From assembly GCF_022346605.1 (NCBI RefSeq), contig NZ_JAKRNT010000008.1, positions 62,001-126,000 of the forward strand: a stretch of 64,000 nucleotides of DNA, given 5' to 3'. Positions 16,893 to 25,846 of this stretch are shown here, in pieces (the stretch's first letter is position 1; the number at the start of each line of letters is the position of its first letter). Origin of the DNA: Sporosarcina sp. ACRSL. Lineage in GTDB: Bacteria; Bacillota; Bacilli; Bacillales_A; Planococcaceae. A program made the translations under genes and the position numbers. Below the pieces are notes generated by a model. That model did not search any database. It was not told where the DNA came from and saw only the letters and a program-made list of their open reading frames with translations.

Positions 16893-18551
16893 ATGGCGAC
16901 AACACGGAAACGATTGGGTGATTTACTCGTTGAATCAGGACTTATAACAGATGCACAGCTTCAAACTGCATTGGAGGAAAAGCCGCGAGATCAAAAACTC
17001 GGGGATGCACTTCTTCAAAGAGGTTATATTACCGAACAGCAGCTAATCGAAGTGCTAGAATTCCAGCTTGGGATTCCCCATGTCAATCTATTCAGGTATC
17101 CGTTCGATCCGAAGTTGTTCAATGTTGTTCCTAAAGAGTTTGCGAAGCGGAATTTGCTAGTTCCGTTGAAAGCTGATGGGGACAGGCTGTTTGTCGCAAT
17201 GTCTGATCCGATGGACTATTTGGCTGTCGATGACTTGCGTTTGTCGACAGGTTTTCATATTGAAACGGCAATTGCTTCAAAGGATGATATTTTACGGACG
17301 ATCTCGAAGTACTATGAAGATGACTTGCTGGAAGACTTTTTCGTGGAGCAGCCAGAGGAAACGAGGGAACAGCAAGATGAATTGACCGATCTTGATTCCC
17401 CGATCGTCCGGCTCGTCAATCAAATACTGTCGTCTGCCATCACGCAGAAGGCAAGTGATATTCATATCGATCCACAAGAGCAGCAAGTTGTCATTCGTTT
17501 CCGGGTCGATGGTCTTTTGAAAACGGAACGGTATTTACCGAAACATATGCAAGCGATGCTCACTGCGCGAATAAAAATAATGTCGAGCCTCGATATTACG
17601 GAGCACCGTGTACCGCAAGACGGAAGGATCAAAGCTACCATTGACTTCCGCCCAATCGATCTGCGGGTATCTACACTGCCGACCGTATTCGGTGAAAAAG
17701 TCGTCATGCGGATTTTGGATTTGAGTAGTTCGTTAAATGACTTAAAAAAATTGGGCTTCAGTCCGGTGAATTTGGAGCGGTTCATGAAGGAAATTGAACG
17801 ACCGAATGGGATTGTTTTAATTTCTGGACCGACCGGCTCGGGGAAATCATCGACTTTATATGCTGCGCTTAATAAATTAAACCAAGAAGAAGTGAATATT
17901 ATTACCGTTGAAGATCCGGTTGAATATCAACTGGAAGGTATTAATCAAATACAAGTGAACCCTGCAGTCGGACTCACATTTGCAAACGGATTGCGGTCGA
18001 TCTTGAGGCAGGATCCGGACATTGTCATGGTCGGGGAAATCCGTGACCGTGAAACGGTGGAAATTGCAATCCGTGCTTCATTGACCGGTCACCTCGTCCT
18101 CAGCACAATTCATACGAATGACTCTATCGCTTCGATTACAAGATTAATTGATATGGGAGTTGAACCGTTTCTTGTCACAGCTTCTGTCAACGCAGTTGTT
18201 GCTCAAAGGCTGATTCGTCGAGTTTGTCGAGATTGCGGACAGGAAATGCGTGCTTCGAACCGGGAAAAAGAGATTTTCGCGAAACGTGGAAAAGAGATTG
18301 ACACTATCGTCCGCGGACCGGGATGTGCTGCTTGCAATATGACCGGTTATCGTGGACGGGTTGCCATTCACGAAGTGCTCATCTTCAATGATGAAATGCG
18401 TGAAGTGATTAATAACCATGGAACCCCGGCAATGCTGAGGGAAATCGCATTACGGAACGACACTGTATTTTTGATTGACGATGGACTTGAGAAAGTGAAG
18501 CAGGGCATTACGACGACGGAAGAAGTTCTGCGTGTTTCACTTATTGAATAG
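16893..18551 (+). CDS. pilB: Type IV pilus assembly ATPase PilB with MshEN c-di-GMP-binding domain
   Basis: PilB powers pilus extension. Residues 7-58 contain two copies of the MshEN pattern (RLGDLLVESGLITDAQL and KLGDALLQRGYITEQQL), which in MshE-type ATPases binds c-di-GMP. The Walker A motif GPTGSGKSST is near residues 312-321. The Asp-box (VEDPVEYQLEGINQIQVN), Walker B and His box (STIHTND) follow. A zinc tetracysteine (CRDCG ... CAAC) lies near 445-480. ATG 16893 is chosen because AGAGGG lies six bases ahead; the GTG at 16863 would precede that site. Family length is normal at 552 residues. Confidence 0.96.
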   Translation: MATTRKRLGDLLVESGLITDAQLQTALEEKPRDQKLGDALLQRGYITEQQLIEVLEFQLGIPHVNLFRYPFDPKLFNVVPKEFAKRNLLVPLKADGDRLFVAMSDPMDYLAVDDLRLSTGFHIETAIASKDDILRTISKYYEDDLLEDFFVEQPEETREQQDELTDLDSPIVRLVNQILSSAITQKASDIHIDPQEQQVVIRFRVDGLLKTERYLPKHMQAMLTARIKIMSSLDITEHRVPQDGRIKATIDFRPIDLRVSTLPTVFGEKVVMRILDLSSSLNDLKKLGFSPVNLERFMKEIERPNGIVLISGPTGSGKSSTLYAALNKLNQEEVNIITVEDPVEYQLEGINQIQVNPAVGLTFANGLRSILRQDPDIVMVGEIRDRETVEIAIRASLTGHLVLSTIHTNDSIASITRLIDMGVEPFLVTASVNAVVAQRLIRRVCRDCGQEMRASNREKEIFAKRGKEIDTIVRGPGCAACNMTGYRGRVAIHEVLIFNDEMREVINNHGTPAMLREIALRNDTVFLIDDGLEKVKQGITTTEEVLRVSLIE

Positions 18552-18561
18552 GGGTATAGCC

Positions 18562-19599
18562 ATGAATGAAACAATAGATCATATTTTAACAAAAGCATTT
18601 GAATTGAAAGCGTCCGATATCCATGTGACGGTCGGTGTCTCACCCGTTTTCCGGATTCACGGCGAGTTGAAGCGGTATGGGAAAGTGTCGGTTACTGACA
18701 CTTTCACGGAAGAGGCAGCTAAATTAACCATTCCGGATAAGTTATATAAGACATTCATTGAAAAAGGACAAATAGACTATTCGTATGAATTAAAAGGAAT
18801 CGCCCGTTTTCGTGTCAATGCGTTTCAACAGCGCGGTTCCATTTCGCTAGCATTCAGGACAATCCCGACGGACATTCCTTCTATTGATGAATTGCAAGTT
18901 CCTGGAATCTTGAAATCATTGGCCGAAACTCCTCAAGGACTCATATTAGTTACGGGGCCAACAGGTTCAGGGAAGTCAACTACGCTTGCGGCGATGATCC
19001 GCTATATGAACGAAACCATGCGCAAACATATTATTACCCTTGAAGATCCAATCGAATATGTGCATTCCCACCAATCATCGATTATCGATCAACGAGAAGT
19101 CGGCTTCGATACAAGTTCTTTCGCAGACGGCTTACGTGCTTCGTTGCGTCAGGATCCGGATGTCATCCTTGTCGGGGAGATGAGGGATCTTGAAACGATT
19201 TCTACAGCCATTACTGCGGCTGAAACTGGTCACCTTGTCTTGGCGACACTTCATACGTGGAGTGCTGCTTCAACAATCGATCGGATTATCGACGTCTTTC
19301 CGCACGGGCAGCAATCTCAAATTCGTGTTCAGCTGGCAGGCGTGTTGACGGCTGTACTGTCACAACGATTATTTCAGACAGTCGATCGAAAAGGAAGAAG
19401 AGTCGCTACGGAATTAATGATCAATAACCCGGCCATTTCGAACTTGATCCGATCGGAAAAGGTCCATCAGATCCCAAATATCATCCAGACAAGCCGATCA
19501 ATGGGCATGCATATGATGGATACGTCGGTCAGGAATCTTCTTGAGCGTGGACTCATTTCATACGAAACGGCAATGCCGTATATCGAAGGTGATGATTGA
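18562..19599 (+). CDS. pilT: Pilus retraction ATPase PilT
   Basis: PilT depolymerises pili and drives twitching. At 345 residues it has the usual length. It starts with the ASDIHVTVGVSP motif of the N-terminal domain, has Walker A GPTGSGKSTT near residues 132-141, GEMRDLETI, the His box ATLHTWSAASTIDRIIDVFP, and the C-terminal AIRNLIRE-like stretch AISNLIRSEKVHQI, which is diagnostic of PilT rather than PilB. ATG 18562 follows pilB by ten bases, with TAGGGGTA as the ribosome site. A retraction motor means the system is a true dynamic pilus rather than a competence pseudopilus. Confidence 0.95.
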   Translation: MNETIDHILTKAFELKASDIHVTVGVSPVFRIHGELKRYGKVSVTDTFTEEAAKLTIPDKLYKTFIEKGQIDYSYELKGIARFRVNAFQQRGSISLAFRTIPTDIPSIDELQVPGILKSLAETPQGLILVTGPTGSGKSTTLAAMIRYMNETMRKHIITLEDPIEYVHSHQSSIIDQREVGFDTSSFADGLRASLRQDPDVILVGEMRDLETISTAITAAETGHLVLATLHTWSAASTIDRIIDVFPHGQQSQIRVQLAGVLTAVLSQRLFQTVDRKGRRVATELMINNPAISNLIRSEKVHQIPNIIQTSRSMGMHMMDTSVRNLLERGLISYETAMPYIEGDD

Positions 19600-19601
19600 C
19601 G

Positions 19602-20813
19602 ATGGCTCGTTTCAAATATGATGGCCGAGACGCAAAATCGAAGAGGTCCGGAGTTATCGTTGCTGCGAATAAACGGGAAGCTGCACTGAAATTGAAGAGC
19701 CAAGGAATCCGTGTCTCTAATTTGACTGAGCAAGCCGAAACAGTACTTACGAAAGAGATCCATCTCGGAAAACCAATCAAACGAACGCAATTCATCATGT
19801 TCCTCCGGCAATTTTCAACCTTGCTTCGAGCAGGTGTCACCATCGTGGAATCAATACGAATCCTTTCATTGCAAGTCGAGTCGAAGCCGTTCCAAAAAAT
19901 ATTAGTTTCTGTCGGAGATGATCTCAGAGGCGGCGGCTCGTTATCGGACACGTTAATCAAACATCCAAAGGCGTTTGAGCCGCTCGTCATCAATATGATC
20001 AAAGCGGGGGAGATGTCAGGGACGGTCGACGATTCGTTGGACAGGCTTGCCGAGCATTATGAGAAAGCGCATATGACGAAACAAAAAGTCATATCGGCGA
20101 TGTCTTACCCAATCGTCGTAGGAATCGTTGCAATCGGTGTCGTTATTTTCTTATTAACCTTTGTCGTCCCAATGTTTGTGGACCTTTTCGCTAGCGTTGG
20201 CGGAGAATTGCCATGGCTAACTCAATTCGTATTGAAGGCTAGTGATTTCATGGTCGCTTATTGGTATTTATTCATCCTTTTGGTCGCTGCCATTACGGTT
20301 GGTCTTGTAATGATGCGCAGCAATAAGGAAGGGAAATATTTACTTGATTCATTTCTTTTGCGGCTTCCGATTTTTGGCGATTTAATGAAAAAATCTGCAT
20401 TGTCAACTATGACGAGAACGCTCAGTTCGTTATTTGCAAGTTCCGTCCCGATTTTACAGGCGTTATCGATGACCCAAAAGATTGTAGAAAATGAAGTCAT
20501 TTCGCGCGTAGTCGGTAAATCGAGAGAATCGCTGGAACGAGGCGGCTCATTAACAGAACCAATGGCGGGGCACTGGGCATTTCCTCCGTTAATTCCACAC
20601 ATGATTGCCATCGGAGAACAGACAGGATCACTAGATGCGATGCTCGCAAAAGTGGCGGATTTCTATGAAAAGGAAGTCGACGCTTCGACAGATCGATTGA
20701 AAGCGTTAATCGAGCCGCTAATGATAGTCCTTTTGGCAGGCTTGGTCGGAACGATAGTACTTTCGATTCTTTTACCTATGTTTAGCCTCTTTACAGAAAT
20801 AGATAATATGTAA
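19602..20813 (+). CDS. pilC: Pilus inner-membrane platform protein PilC
   Basis: This polytopic platform protein of the T2SSF family (403 residues) couples the ATPases to pilin insertion. Both repeated T2SSF domains are present: FLRQFSTLLRAGVTIVESI in the first and MTRTLSSLFASSVPILQAL in the second, with GEMSGTVDDSL and GEQTGSLDAML at the corresponding positions. Three membrane segments are visible (about 163-190, 215-240 and 372-396). ATG 19602 is preferred to the overlapping TTG at 19596. It is read two bases after the pilT stop. Confidence 0.95.
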   Translation: MARFKYDGRDAKSKRSGVIVAANKREAALKLKSQGIRVSNLTEQAETVLTKEIHLGKPIKRTQFIMFLRQFSTLLRAGVTIVESIRILSLQVESKPFQKILVSVGDDLRGGGSLSDTLIKHPKAFEPLVINMIKAGEMSGTVDDSLDRLAEHYEKAHMTKQKVISAMSYPIVVGIVAIGVVIFLLTFVVPMFVDLFASVGGELPWLTQFVLKASDFMVAYWYLFILLVAAITVGLVMMRSNKEGKYLLDSFLLRLPIFGDLMKKSALSTMTRTLSSLFASSVPILQALSMTQKIVENEVISRVVGKSRESLERGGSLTEPMAGHWAFPPLIPHMIAIGEQTGSLDAMLAKVADFYEKEVDASTDRLKALIEPLMIVLLAGLVGTIVLSILLPMFSLFTEIDNM

Positions 20814-20841
20814 CGAATTATGTCGGAAAACCAATAGTTTT

Positions 20842-20894
20842 GTAGAATTGTAGGTTGATAGTTACAATTAGACTAGTAGTTTGGTATTCTTAAT
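20842..20894 (+). promoter_or_regulatory. Possible separate promoter for the major pilin
   Basis: In the 116-base gap before the pilin gene, TTACAA is followed after 17 bases by TATTCT, which is preceded by TGG (extended -10). Major pilins are often transcribed above the level of their operon, so an extra promoter here is reasonable. The match is moderate. Confidence 0.35.
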
Positions 20895-20929
20895 TTGAAA
20901 ATGAAAATAAGCTAGAATAGGGAGGAATC

Positions 20930-21367
20930 ATGATGAAAAAGTTATTGCAGAAACGTTTGAAAAACGAAAAAGGGTTAACGCTTGTTGAACTTTTAGCGGT
21001 AATTGTAATTTTGGGGATTATTGCAGCGATTGCTGTGCCTTCTATTGGGAATATTATCCAAAACTCTAAACTAAATGCACTGAAAGCTGATGCTATTAAT
21101 GTATTATCGGCAGCTGACCTTTATTTTGTTGAAAAAGGAAGTGCTGATGATGCCACAGTAACGACTGAAACATTGAAAGTAGAGGGGTATTTGGAAGATT
21201 CTGGAGGTTTTCCTGCTGACGAAAGTGTTACGGTAAAGAAAGTCAAAACAGGTAACACTATTTCTGGAACTGCTGCGAACGGTGATACCAATATCATTTT
21301 TTCAGAAGCGACTAAAAATGGGATAAATAATACTGAAGTTAAAAGCGGAGAAACAATTAGTAATTAG
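20930..21367 (+). CDS. pilA: Major type IV pilin
   Basis: The 145-residue prepilin has the leader MMKKLLQKRLKNEKG, followed by LTLVELLAVIVILGIIAAIA with Glu5, a textbook prepilin helix. The rest is a short globular domain with LYFVEKGSADD and a strand-rich C-terminus. GGAGG at 20921-20925 suggests ATG 20933 as the working start; ATG 20930 lies directly ahead. Its position between pilC and pilM, the gap with its own possible promoter, and the strongest consensus of the four pilin-like genes argue that it is the main subunit. Confidence 0.92.
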   Translation: MMKKLLQKRLKNEKGLTLVELLAVIVILGIIAAIAVPSIGNIIQNSKLNALKADAINVLSAADLYFVEKGSADDATVTTETLKVEGYLEDSGGFPADESVTVKKVKTGNTISGTAANGDTNIIFSEATKNGINNTEVKSGETISN

Positions 21368-21390
21368 ATTTGGATTAAGGAGCCACTAAA

Positions 21391-22344
21391 ATGCCACTAT
21401 TCAACCGCCGCAAACAGCCGGCAACACTTACAATTGAAGATGATGCCGTCCGGTTTGTCCGGTTGAAGTCGCAGGATCCGCTCCTCGTCGATGTTGCAGA
21501 GGAAGTTAGCCTTCCTCCAAACACGATCGTCGAGGGGAAAATTGTTGATTCCGAAACTCTTGTGATGATTCTTGAAGGGGTCGTGAAGGAGTGGGGCATC
21601 GCGAAGCGTGATGTCCAATTCCTTGCGCCTGATACATATGTAATGATCCGGAAAGTACCTTACCCGGATGATGTTGAGCCGGATGAGTTAAAGGGGCATT
21701 TTTTCATTGAAATCGGCTCGACGATCTATTTGCCGTTTGATGATCCGGTATTTGACGTCGTCCCTTGCTATCTGAATGAAGATAGCAAGGAAGCCATTTT
21801 GATTGCCTCGAAGGAAAGTGTTTTAGATCAGTACGAAGACGTCCTGAAAGCGGTGAAGCTCAATCCTGTTATTGCGGATATCGGACCGCTTGCTCTTTAC
21901 CGGCTTGCGTTTCAGACCTATCAATTTGCAGGCCATGAGCATGTTTTGATCGCGGACATGCACGACGGTATGCTTACTGTGTCGATTTTCCATAAGCATT
22001 ATCCGCTTTTCATGCGGCCTGTTGATTTAACACAATCGGCCGATCTATCGGTTGTTGCGGATGTCGATGCAGATCCCCAGTTGATTACACCGAGATCGAT
22101 TGTGATGGAACTTGAAAAGCTGATGAATTTTTATCGATATAATTTACATAACGGATCCGCGTCCATTACGCATTTGCTCGTCAATGGAGAGTATGGAGAA
22201 ATGGAAAATCTATTGTCTGCTATTCGGGAACAATTTTCCATAAAAGCAGAACGATTGCTGAAACAGCCGCTGCAGCTGCAAGATGGGCGACAATTGCCCG
22301 CAACCTTCAACCGGACGATCGGTTTGGCATTGAAAGAGGTGTAG
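21391..22344 (+). CDS. pilM: Pilus assembly protein PilM
   Basis: This cytoplasmic actin-like protein (317 residues) binds the PilN N-terminus and links the alignment complex to PilB. The sequence follows PilM: TLTIEDDAVRFVRLK at the N-terminus, VQFLAPDTYVMIRKVPYP, a nucleotide-fold stretch HVLIADMHDGMLTVSIF, and SIVMELEKLMNFYRYN. AAGGAG precedes the ATG at 21391. It is followed two bases later by pilN. Confidence 0.88.
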   Translation: MPLFNRRKQPATLTIEDDAVRFVRLKSQDPLLVDVAEEVSLPPNTIVEGKIVDSETLVMILEGVVKEWGIAKRDVQFLAPDTYVMIRKVPYPDDVEPDELKGHFFIEIGSTIYLPFDDPVFDVVPCYLNEDSKEAILIASKESVLDQYEDVLKAVKLNPVIADIGPLALYRLAFQTYQFAGHEHVLIADMHDGMLTVSIFHKHYPLFMRPVDLTQSADLSVVADVDADPQLITPRSIVMELEKLMNFYRYNLHNGSASITHLLVNGEYGEMENLLSAIREQFSIKAERLLKQPLQLQDGRQLPATFNRTIGLALKEV

Positions 22345-22346
22345 TC

Positions 22347-22964
22347 ATGCTCGTTGATATTAATCTATTGCCTGAAAGGGAGAGGGAGCGATCGACTCTC
22401 CTCATCGCTGCACTTATTGTTATTGGTGCGGCTCTTCTTTTTTGGGCAACTCTTTTTCTACTATCTCTTTCTCTGTCGAAGGAGACTGCTCATGTGGAAA
22501 CGCAAATCGCCTCCTTGCATGCTAGACAGGAGACAATCCGGGAAGAGATTGTACCTTCCACGCATGCAGACGATTGGGAGCGACTCGCTGCGACAGTCGA
22601 ATGGGCGGAGGCTTATCGATTCGAAACACTGCCTTTGTTGCGTGAATTGATCGCTCTATTGCCGGAGCGCGGTTTTTTCGTCTCCTTTGAGTTCACAGCC
22701 CCTCATGAATCAACAGTCACGGTCCAATTCGATAATAAATCTGACGCCGCTTATTATTTGGCGAGGATTAAATCATCGACAGTCGTTTCAACTGCGACGA
22801 TTTCGTCTTTGGTCGCTGAACGTGTAGATGAAGAGAGCGGTATAGAAACGCTTCCTCGTTTTGAAGCGACGTATCATATTGAGTATATCGATGACCGCGG
22901 CACAGTCGTTGAAGTTGAAGAGTCGAGGGAGATGGATAGTGAGGAGGGCGATCTTGATGAGTAA
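22347..22964 (+). CDS. pilN: Pilus assembly protein PilN
   Basis: PilN starts MLVDINLLPERERER, the INLLP motif that inserts into PilM, followed by one membrane helix (about residues 17-42) and an extracytoplasmic domain with a coiled coil (HVETQIASLHARQETIREEI). Its 205 residues are normal. It overlaps the pilO start by eight bases and follows pilM by two, consistent with one translational unit. Confidence 0.92.
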   Translation: MLVDINLLPERERERSTLLIAALIVIGAALLFWATLFLLSLSLSKETAHVETQIASLHARQETIREEIVPSTHADDWERLAATVEWAEAYRFETLPLLRELIALLPERGFFVSFEFTAPHESTVTVQFDNKSDAAYYLARIKSSTVVSTATISSLVAERVDEESGIETLPRFEATYHIEYIDDRGTVVEVEESREMDSEEGDLDE

Positions 22965-23640
22965 TTTATCAAAACGTCAGAAGGAAATGGGGCTCGTTAT
23001 TTTGGCAGTCCTTTTCCTGCTTGTCCTTGCAGCCTATTCCTATTTCCAAATATACGCACCCGCGAAAGATGCAAACGAACGGGCGTTGCAAATGTTAACG
23101 AACGAAAGGGACATTCTTTTTGCGCTTCAACGGCAAGAGGCCCAACAACAACCTTCGGGATCGTCCAGCTCCCGCCCTCTGCAAGAGAAACTGCCTGTGA
23201 AACCCCTCGAAGATTTAATCCTATTGCAAGTGCAGAAGGCTGAAGTGAAATCGGATACATATGTCCATGAAGTGAATTTTTCATTGGAAGATGTAGTCAT
23301 TGAAAATCCACCTGAACACGTAGAAAATGTGCAAACGGTTTTAACCGAAGTGCATCTTGAGGCAGCTGAATACAGTCAAGTCGATCAGTTCATTGAAGAG
23401 ATTGAATCGATGGAACGAATATACATGGTAGAACGTATTGAATTCGATGCCCCGGAAGAAGTAAAAACGATGGAGCAAGAGAATGAAATGTTGGAGTTAG
23501 TCATTACGTTTCAAGCGTTTTACCGACTGGATTTAGGGAATCTTGTGGAAGAAGCGCCAAAAGTGGATGCCCCCGCGCCTGCTGGTAAAAGGGATCCAAC
23601 GCCGATCAATCAAATGCCTGGATTGGGTGATAGTGAATGA
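22957..23640 (+). CDS. pilO: Pilus assembly protein PilO-like
   Basis: The 227-residue protein has a short cytoplasmic start (MSNLSKRQKEM), one membrane helix (about residues 12-33) and an extracytoplasmic domain with a coiled coil and a ferredoxin-like alpha/beta C-terminus (VLTEVHLEAAEYSQVDQFIEEI). PilO partners PilN in the alignment complex. ATG 22957 with GAGGAGG ahead is preferred to earlier in-frame codons inside pilN. The Pro-rich tail (EEAPKVDAPAPAG) is unremarkable. The assignment rests on position and topology. Confidence 0.82.
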   Translation: MSNLSKRQKEMGLVILAVLFLLVLAAYSYFQIYAPAKDANERALQMLTNERDILFALQRQEAQQQPSGSSSSRPLQEKLPVKPLEDLILLQVQKAEVKSDTYVHEVNFSLEDVVIENPPEHVENVQTVLTEVHLEAAEYSQVDQFIEEIESMERIYMVERIEFDAPEEVKTMEQENEMLELVITFQAFYRLDLGNLVEEAPKVDAPAPAGKRDPTPINQMPGLGDSE

Positions 23641-24392
23641 GTATTGTTTGGTCCCTTTTATTTTTCATATTTGGTATCATCTTTGGCTCCTTCTTCAACG
23701 TTGTCGGCCTTCGCGTGCCGAAGAAGGAATCCATCGTGTCCCCGCCTTCCCATTGCACGAAATGTAATCGAAGGTTGCGTCTGCTTGATTTAATACCGAT
23801 ATTCTCCTACGTTGCACTTCGAGGAAAATGCAGAGGGTGTGGACAAAAAATCAGCCCGATGTATCCGCTTATGGAATTCGCGACGGGTGTATTGTTTGCT
23901 TTCACTTATACCCAAGTTGGATTTACTTATGAGTTGATTATTGCAATTCTTTTCGTTTCGTTGCTCGTCATCATCACTGTTTCTGACATAACGTATATGA
24001 TCATCCCTGACAAAGTGCTTCTGCCTTTCGCCGTTGCGTTTTTGATCCTTCGATGGCTTATTCCTACGTCACCGTGGTGGGATAGCCTGTTAGGGGCTGT
24101 AATTGGTTTTTGTGTACTCTATTTCATAGCGATCGTGTCGAAAGGTGGAATGGGTGGCGGAGATATTAAACTGTTCTTCGTCATCGGTCTCGTGCTCGGA
24201 ACGGTGAATACACTTTTGACGCTCTTCCTTGCCTCTCTCATTGGATCTGTCGTCGGCATTTATGTGATGAAGAAAACAGGGAAAGGACGGAAGACTCCCA
24301 TTCCGTTTGGTCCATCCATTGCAATTGCCGCTGTCATTTCCTATTTCTTCGGGGCGGAATTTGTCGAATGGTATCAGCAATTATTCATTTAA
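23637..24392 (+). CDS. comC: Type IV prepilin peptidase / methyltransferase
   Basis: This membrane aspartyl protease cleaves the leaders of the pilins encoded upstream and N-methylates them. The N-terminus has GSFFNVVGLRVPKKES and a zinc ribbon with two CxxC pairs (CTKC, CRGC). The catalytic aspartates lie in VSDITYMIIPD and GMGGGDIKLFF. It has 251 residues with about seven to eight helices. The start overlaps the pilO stop (ATGA). It is the positional counterpart of B. subtilis comC and may be called pilD here. Confidence 0.95.
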   Translation: MSIVWSLLFFIFGIIFGSFFNVVGLRVPKKESIVSPPSHCTKCNRRLRLLDLIPIFSYVALRGKCRGCGQKISPMYPLMEFATGVLFAFTYTQVGFTYELIIAILFVSLLVIITVSDITYMIIPDKVLLPFAVAFLILRWLIPTSPWWDSLLGAVIGFCVLYFIAIVSKGGMGGGDIKLFFVIGLVLGTVNTLLTLFLASLIGSVVGIYVMKKTGKGRKTPIPFGPSIAIAAVISYFFGAEFVEWYQQLFI

Positions 24393-24407
24393 GTCGATAA
24401 GTTTTTT

Positions 24408-24439
24408 AGGACAAGGCGACATACGTCTTGTTCTTTTTT
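24408..24439 (+). terminator. Terminator of the pilus operon
   Basis: AGGACAAGGCG pairs with CGTCTTGTTCT (one G-T pair and mismatches), followed by six T residues. Confidence 0.8.
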
Positions 24440-24481
24440 ATGTCCGTTTTGGTACGGTTACTAAAAACGGGGTGGTCTGGC

Positions 24482-25150
24482 ATGAATTTCAGAAAAAAAT
24501 ACTCAAAAGTGACAGTCGCGATGGCGATGCTCCACGGTGTAATCATCGGGATTGCTGCAGTCGCAATCGTCGGTGCAATCATTATAAGCACAAATGGCAG
24601 CGGAAAGGAAAAGGCGCTGGATACAGAAGTCGTCACAACAAATCCACCAGCGACAGGTATGACGACCCCAACGTCTGGTCCTGCAGTTTCTGCTGAGGAT
24701 CCACCTCTCCAACTGTTCGCAAAACAGCATGGTGTTTTTTCAACTGCACAAACAGCTCATGATTTCGTGTCGCAAGATGCAAGTCTATCAAAAGCGGCCA
24801 TTCTGGAAATTGAAGGACAGTTTTACGTGTGGAGCGCAGTCGGTCTTCGTGAGGAAGAGATTGAAGTGAGTGAATATGAAGGGACGTTCAGGAAACCCTT
24901 TTTCGCTAATGCATCGACATGCTCTAACGATGGAGCTGGGAAATTGACGAGTGTTTTGTCGGAAACCGAACTGTCGAAAATTAAAATTTTGACGACTGTG
25001 TCGGAAGCTGAAGAGGAAGATGAAAAATTAGCGGAGTTCCGTAAAAATATTGCTGCTGTGACGGCGTTTTCTTCGGATTTACGGATTATAAGGCTTCAGT
25101 TGCTTTCGCATTATACCCATAAGGACGGCTGTGTGAAAATTAATTTTTAA
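24482..25150 (+). CDS. spoIIB: SpoIIB-like sporulation membrane protein
   Basis: The protein (222 residues) has one N-terminal membrane helix (residues ~13-37) and an extracytoplasmic part. After a Thr/Pro-rich linker, LFAKQHGVFSTAQTAHDFV and LEIEGQFYVWSAVGL resemble the SPOR-type peptidoglycan-binding domain of SpoIIB, which supports septal peptidoglycan remodelling during engulfment. It sits between comC and maf exactly as spoIIB does in B. subtilis, but is shorter and lacks the long cytoplasmic N-terminus. ATG 24482 follows GGGGTGG. The name is based mainly on synteny. Confidence 0.65.
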   Translation: MNFRKKYSKVTVAMAMLHGVIIGIAAVAIVGAIIISTNGSGKEKALDTEVVTTNPPATGMTTPTSGPAVSAEDPPLQLFAKQHGVFSTAQTAHDFVSQDASLSKAAILEIEGQFYVWSAVGLREEEIEVSEYEGTFRKPFFANASTCSNDGAGKLTSVLSETELSKIKILTTVSEAEEEDEKLAEFRKNIAAVTAFSSDLRIIRLQLLSHYTHKDGCVKINF

Positions 25151-25246
25151 CGCAGGAAAACGGGACAAACTCAAGTTTTTGCGAAAAAATGAAAATTTCC
25201 ATTAAGCTACTTCTACAGTATGATAAAGAAAAAGGAGGTTGCTTAC

Positions 25247-25846
25247 ATGGAATTCATTGCAGAAAAACCGATTATATTAGCATCCGGCTCTCCTCGAAGG
25301 CAGGAGTTGCTTAGAAACATTGGCATTTCGTTCGAAACAATGCCAAGCAATGTTGAAGAAGTCGTTGAATTGGTGGACGGAGACTTTGCTGATTATGTAC
25401 AGAAGCTAGCCATTAAAAAGGCGGCTGCAGTTTCCGAAACAAAACCGGAAGCAGTCATTATTGCAGCGGACACGATTGTTGTCTTTCAAGGAGAAGTTTA
25501 TCCAAAACCATCATCAAAGAAGCAGGCTGAAAGTTTCTTGAAAAAGTTTTCCGGCAATACACATTCGGTTTTCACAGGTGTAGCGATTCTAGGGAAAGGA
25601 ATAGAAAACGTCTTTTCTGTGGAAACGAAAGTGACATTTAAAGTATTGGACGAGCAGTTGATACAGTCTTATGTAGGTTCCGGGGAACCGATGGACAAAG
25701 CGGGCGGATATGGCATCCAAACAGCTGGTGCTTTGCTTGTCGAAAAGATAGAAGGCGACTATTTAAATGTTGTTGGACTACCTTTATCGAAACTGATTGA
25801 GACGTTGCGTAAAGAAGGCATTCTCCAGTTGAAGGAAGGTGAATGA
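25247..25846 (+). CDS. maf: Maf-type nucleoside triphosphate pyrophosphatase
   Basis: Maf hydrolyses non-canonical or pyrimidine nucleoside triphosphates (dTTP/UTP type) and affects septation when overproduced. The start of the fold ILASGSPRRQELL is the family signature; ADTIVVFQGEVYPKP and GSGEPMDKAGGYGIQT follow. AAAGGAGG at 25231-25238 marks ATG 25247 as the start; the ATG at 25220 lies ahead of that site. Its 199 residues are normal. It overlaps the radC reading frame by a few bases and lies in the conserved maf-radC-mreBCD-minCD order. Confidence 0.95.
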   Translation: MEFIAEKPIILASGSPRRQELLRNIGISFETMPSNVEEVVELVDGDFADYVQKLAIKKAAAVSETKPEAVIIAADTIVVFQGEVYPKPSSKKQAESFLKKFSGNTHSVFTGVAILGKGIENVFSVETKVTFKVLDEQLIQSYVGSGEPMDKAGGYGIQTAGALLVEKIEGDYLNVVGLPLSKLIETLRKEGILQLKEGE

